Assembly: GCA_012727515.1 (NCBI GenBank)
Contig: JAAYGZ010000303.1
Span: 1 to 6,039 of the forward strand
DNA length: 6,039 bases
DNA from: Desulfovibrionales bacterium
GTDB lineage: Bacteria; Desulfobacterota; Desulfovibrionia; Desulfovibrionales; Desulfomicrobiaceae
Reading direction: 5' to 3'
Within the stretch, counting starts at the first letter, position 1. Every line of letters starts with the position of its first letter. Below the pieces are notes generated by a model. It had not been told where the DNA came from, ran no database searches, and saw nothing but the letters and a program-made list of their open reading frames with translations. Shown piece after piece: positions 5,468 to 6,039 of the stretch. A program made the position numbers and the translations under genes.

Positions 5468-6039
5468 TCCGCGAACAACTTGTCTGGAATCTGCAAAAAT
5501 TTTCTGGCGTTCTGGCCATGCTTTTTTTTGCCGCCACGTTTCTGTCCCTGTTTGATGGAATGCGCACAGGGTTTCTTGGCCCAGGCGACATTCGCCTTAT
5601 TCCAGGTGAGCAGTATGCTGTCAGCGGCCCCATGCCTCCGCGCACAGAGCTTCTGCCGGACTTTGTTCTGAGCGGCCAGCCTGCGGACGGCTCAGTACGC
5701 CTGATCCCTGAAGAGATCTTCACAGGATATTGGTTTGGTGGCGGCATGTGGCGCGGACACATTGTGATTGAAGCAGCACAACCAGGCACATACACCATTG
5801 CAGTACGCGACAGGTTTGGAGAAAAACAAAATCCAGCCCTGGTCTTTGCAGTGACTGTTTATGCCGACAATGCTGACCGTCAGGCTCATTCCCTGTCAAT
5901 GCTCTATCGCTGGACAGGCATTGATGCCCATTGGTTCAGTGCAGGATTTGCCGTGACCGGACTTGTTCTGGCTGCTGCAACCTATCTGCTCGGACGCACC
6001 TGGAGCGCTGTTCTGGCCCGGCACGGTTGTGGTGAGGTC
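5464..6039 (+). CDS. Membrane protein with periplasmic beta-rich domain, N-terminal 192 residues only
   Basis: The reading frame is open from ATG at 5464 to the window edge (192 codons, no stop), so the C-terminus is missing. It starts MIREQLVWNLQKFSG, with a membrane helix at about 13-31 (FSGVLAMLFFAATFLSLF). A periplasmic domain of about 120 residues follows. Segments such as LIPGEQYAVSGPMP and QPGTYTIAVRDRFG suggest a beta-sandwich or Ig-like fold. A second helix lies at about 157-177 (WFSAGFAVTGLVLAAATYLL), then a basic, presumably cytoplasmic segment begins. The start overlaps the stop of the preceding 77-aa gene (ATGA). No strong separate ribosome site is visible, supporting translational coupling. 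I do not recognise the family. The topology (anchor, periplasmic domain, anchor) would suit a sensor or a structural subunit of the permease system, but nothing seen here decides this. Confidence 0.8.
   Translation, partial: MIREQLVWNLQKFSGVLAMLFFAATFLSLFDGMRTGFLGPGDIRLIPGEQYAVSGPMPPRTELLPDFVLSGQPADGSVRLIPEEIFTGYWFGGGMWRGHIVIEAAQPGTYTIAVRDRFGEKQNPALVFAVTVYADNADRQAHSLSMLYRWTGIDAHWFSAGFAVTGLVLAAATYLLGRTWSAVLARHGCGEV

Noticed and set aside
1..6039. tRNA or rRNA genes, CRISPR arrays, insertion sequences, attachment sites
   Set aside because: I saw no cloverleaf, repeat-spacer pattern, transposase-like protein or terminal inverted repeats; the window is almost fully covered by ordinary coding genes.

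Overview
The window looks like a chromosomal segment from a Gram-negative deltaproteobacterium, most plausibly a sulfate reducer of the Desulfovibrionales. This rests on the gene families: a membrane-anchored sigma-54 activator, a TauE/SafE permease, a small lipoprotein resembling a family I associate mainly with Desulfovibrio, and a PEP/pyruvate-binding protein. It also rests on the strong AAGGAG/GGAGG ribosome sites. No rRNA or marker gene confirms the taxon.

The layout is two divergent transcription units around a 229-base control region (2907-3135). Leftward (minus strand): an 848-residue transmembrane sigma-54-dependent activator (360-2906), followed 27 bases downstream by the start of a probable PEP/pyruvate-binding (PPDK/PEP-synthase-like) protein that runs off the left edge (1-332). 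Rightward (plus strand): a 99-aa secreted or membrane protein (3136-3435), a 350-aa TauE/SafE permease (3467-4519), a 203-aa lipoprotein (4550-5161), a 77-aa two-helix membrane protein (5234-5467), and the start of a membrane protein with a large periplasmic domain (5464 to the right edge). The last two overlap by ATGA. The plus-strand genes are closely spaced and I see no classical terminator between them, so they look like one operon.

The control region holds a near-consensus sigma-54 promoter (TGGCCCACCCTTTGCT, 3033-3048) pointing at the plus-strand operon. It also holds a palindrome about 80 bases upstream of the predicted start and a 10-bp direct repeat flanking the promoter. The simplest model is that the divergent membrane activator senses an extracytoplasmic signal, perhaps a sulfur oxyanion or sulfonate, and switches on the permease operon. 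The ligand and the transported substrate cannot be read from the sequence.

The points most worth following are: the activator's altered sigma-54 contact loop (GAFSEA instead of GAFTGA); its winged-helix-like C-terminus in place of the usual Fis helix-turn-helix; the conserved-looking set of small envelope proteins around the permease; and a strong intercistronic stem-loop whose CCTCC loop is complementary to the next gene's Shine-Dalgarno.
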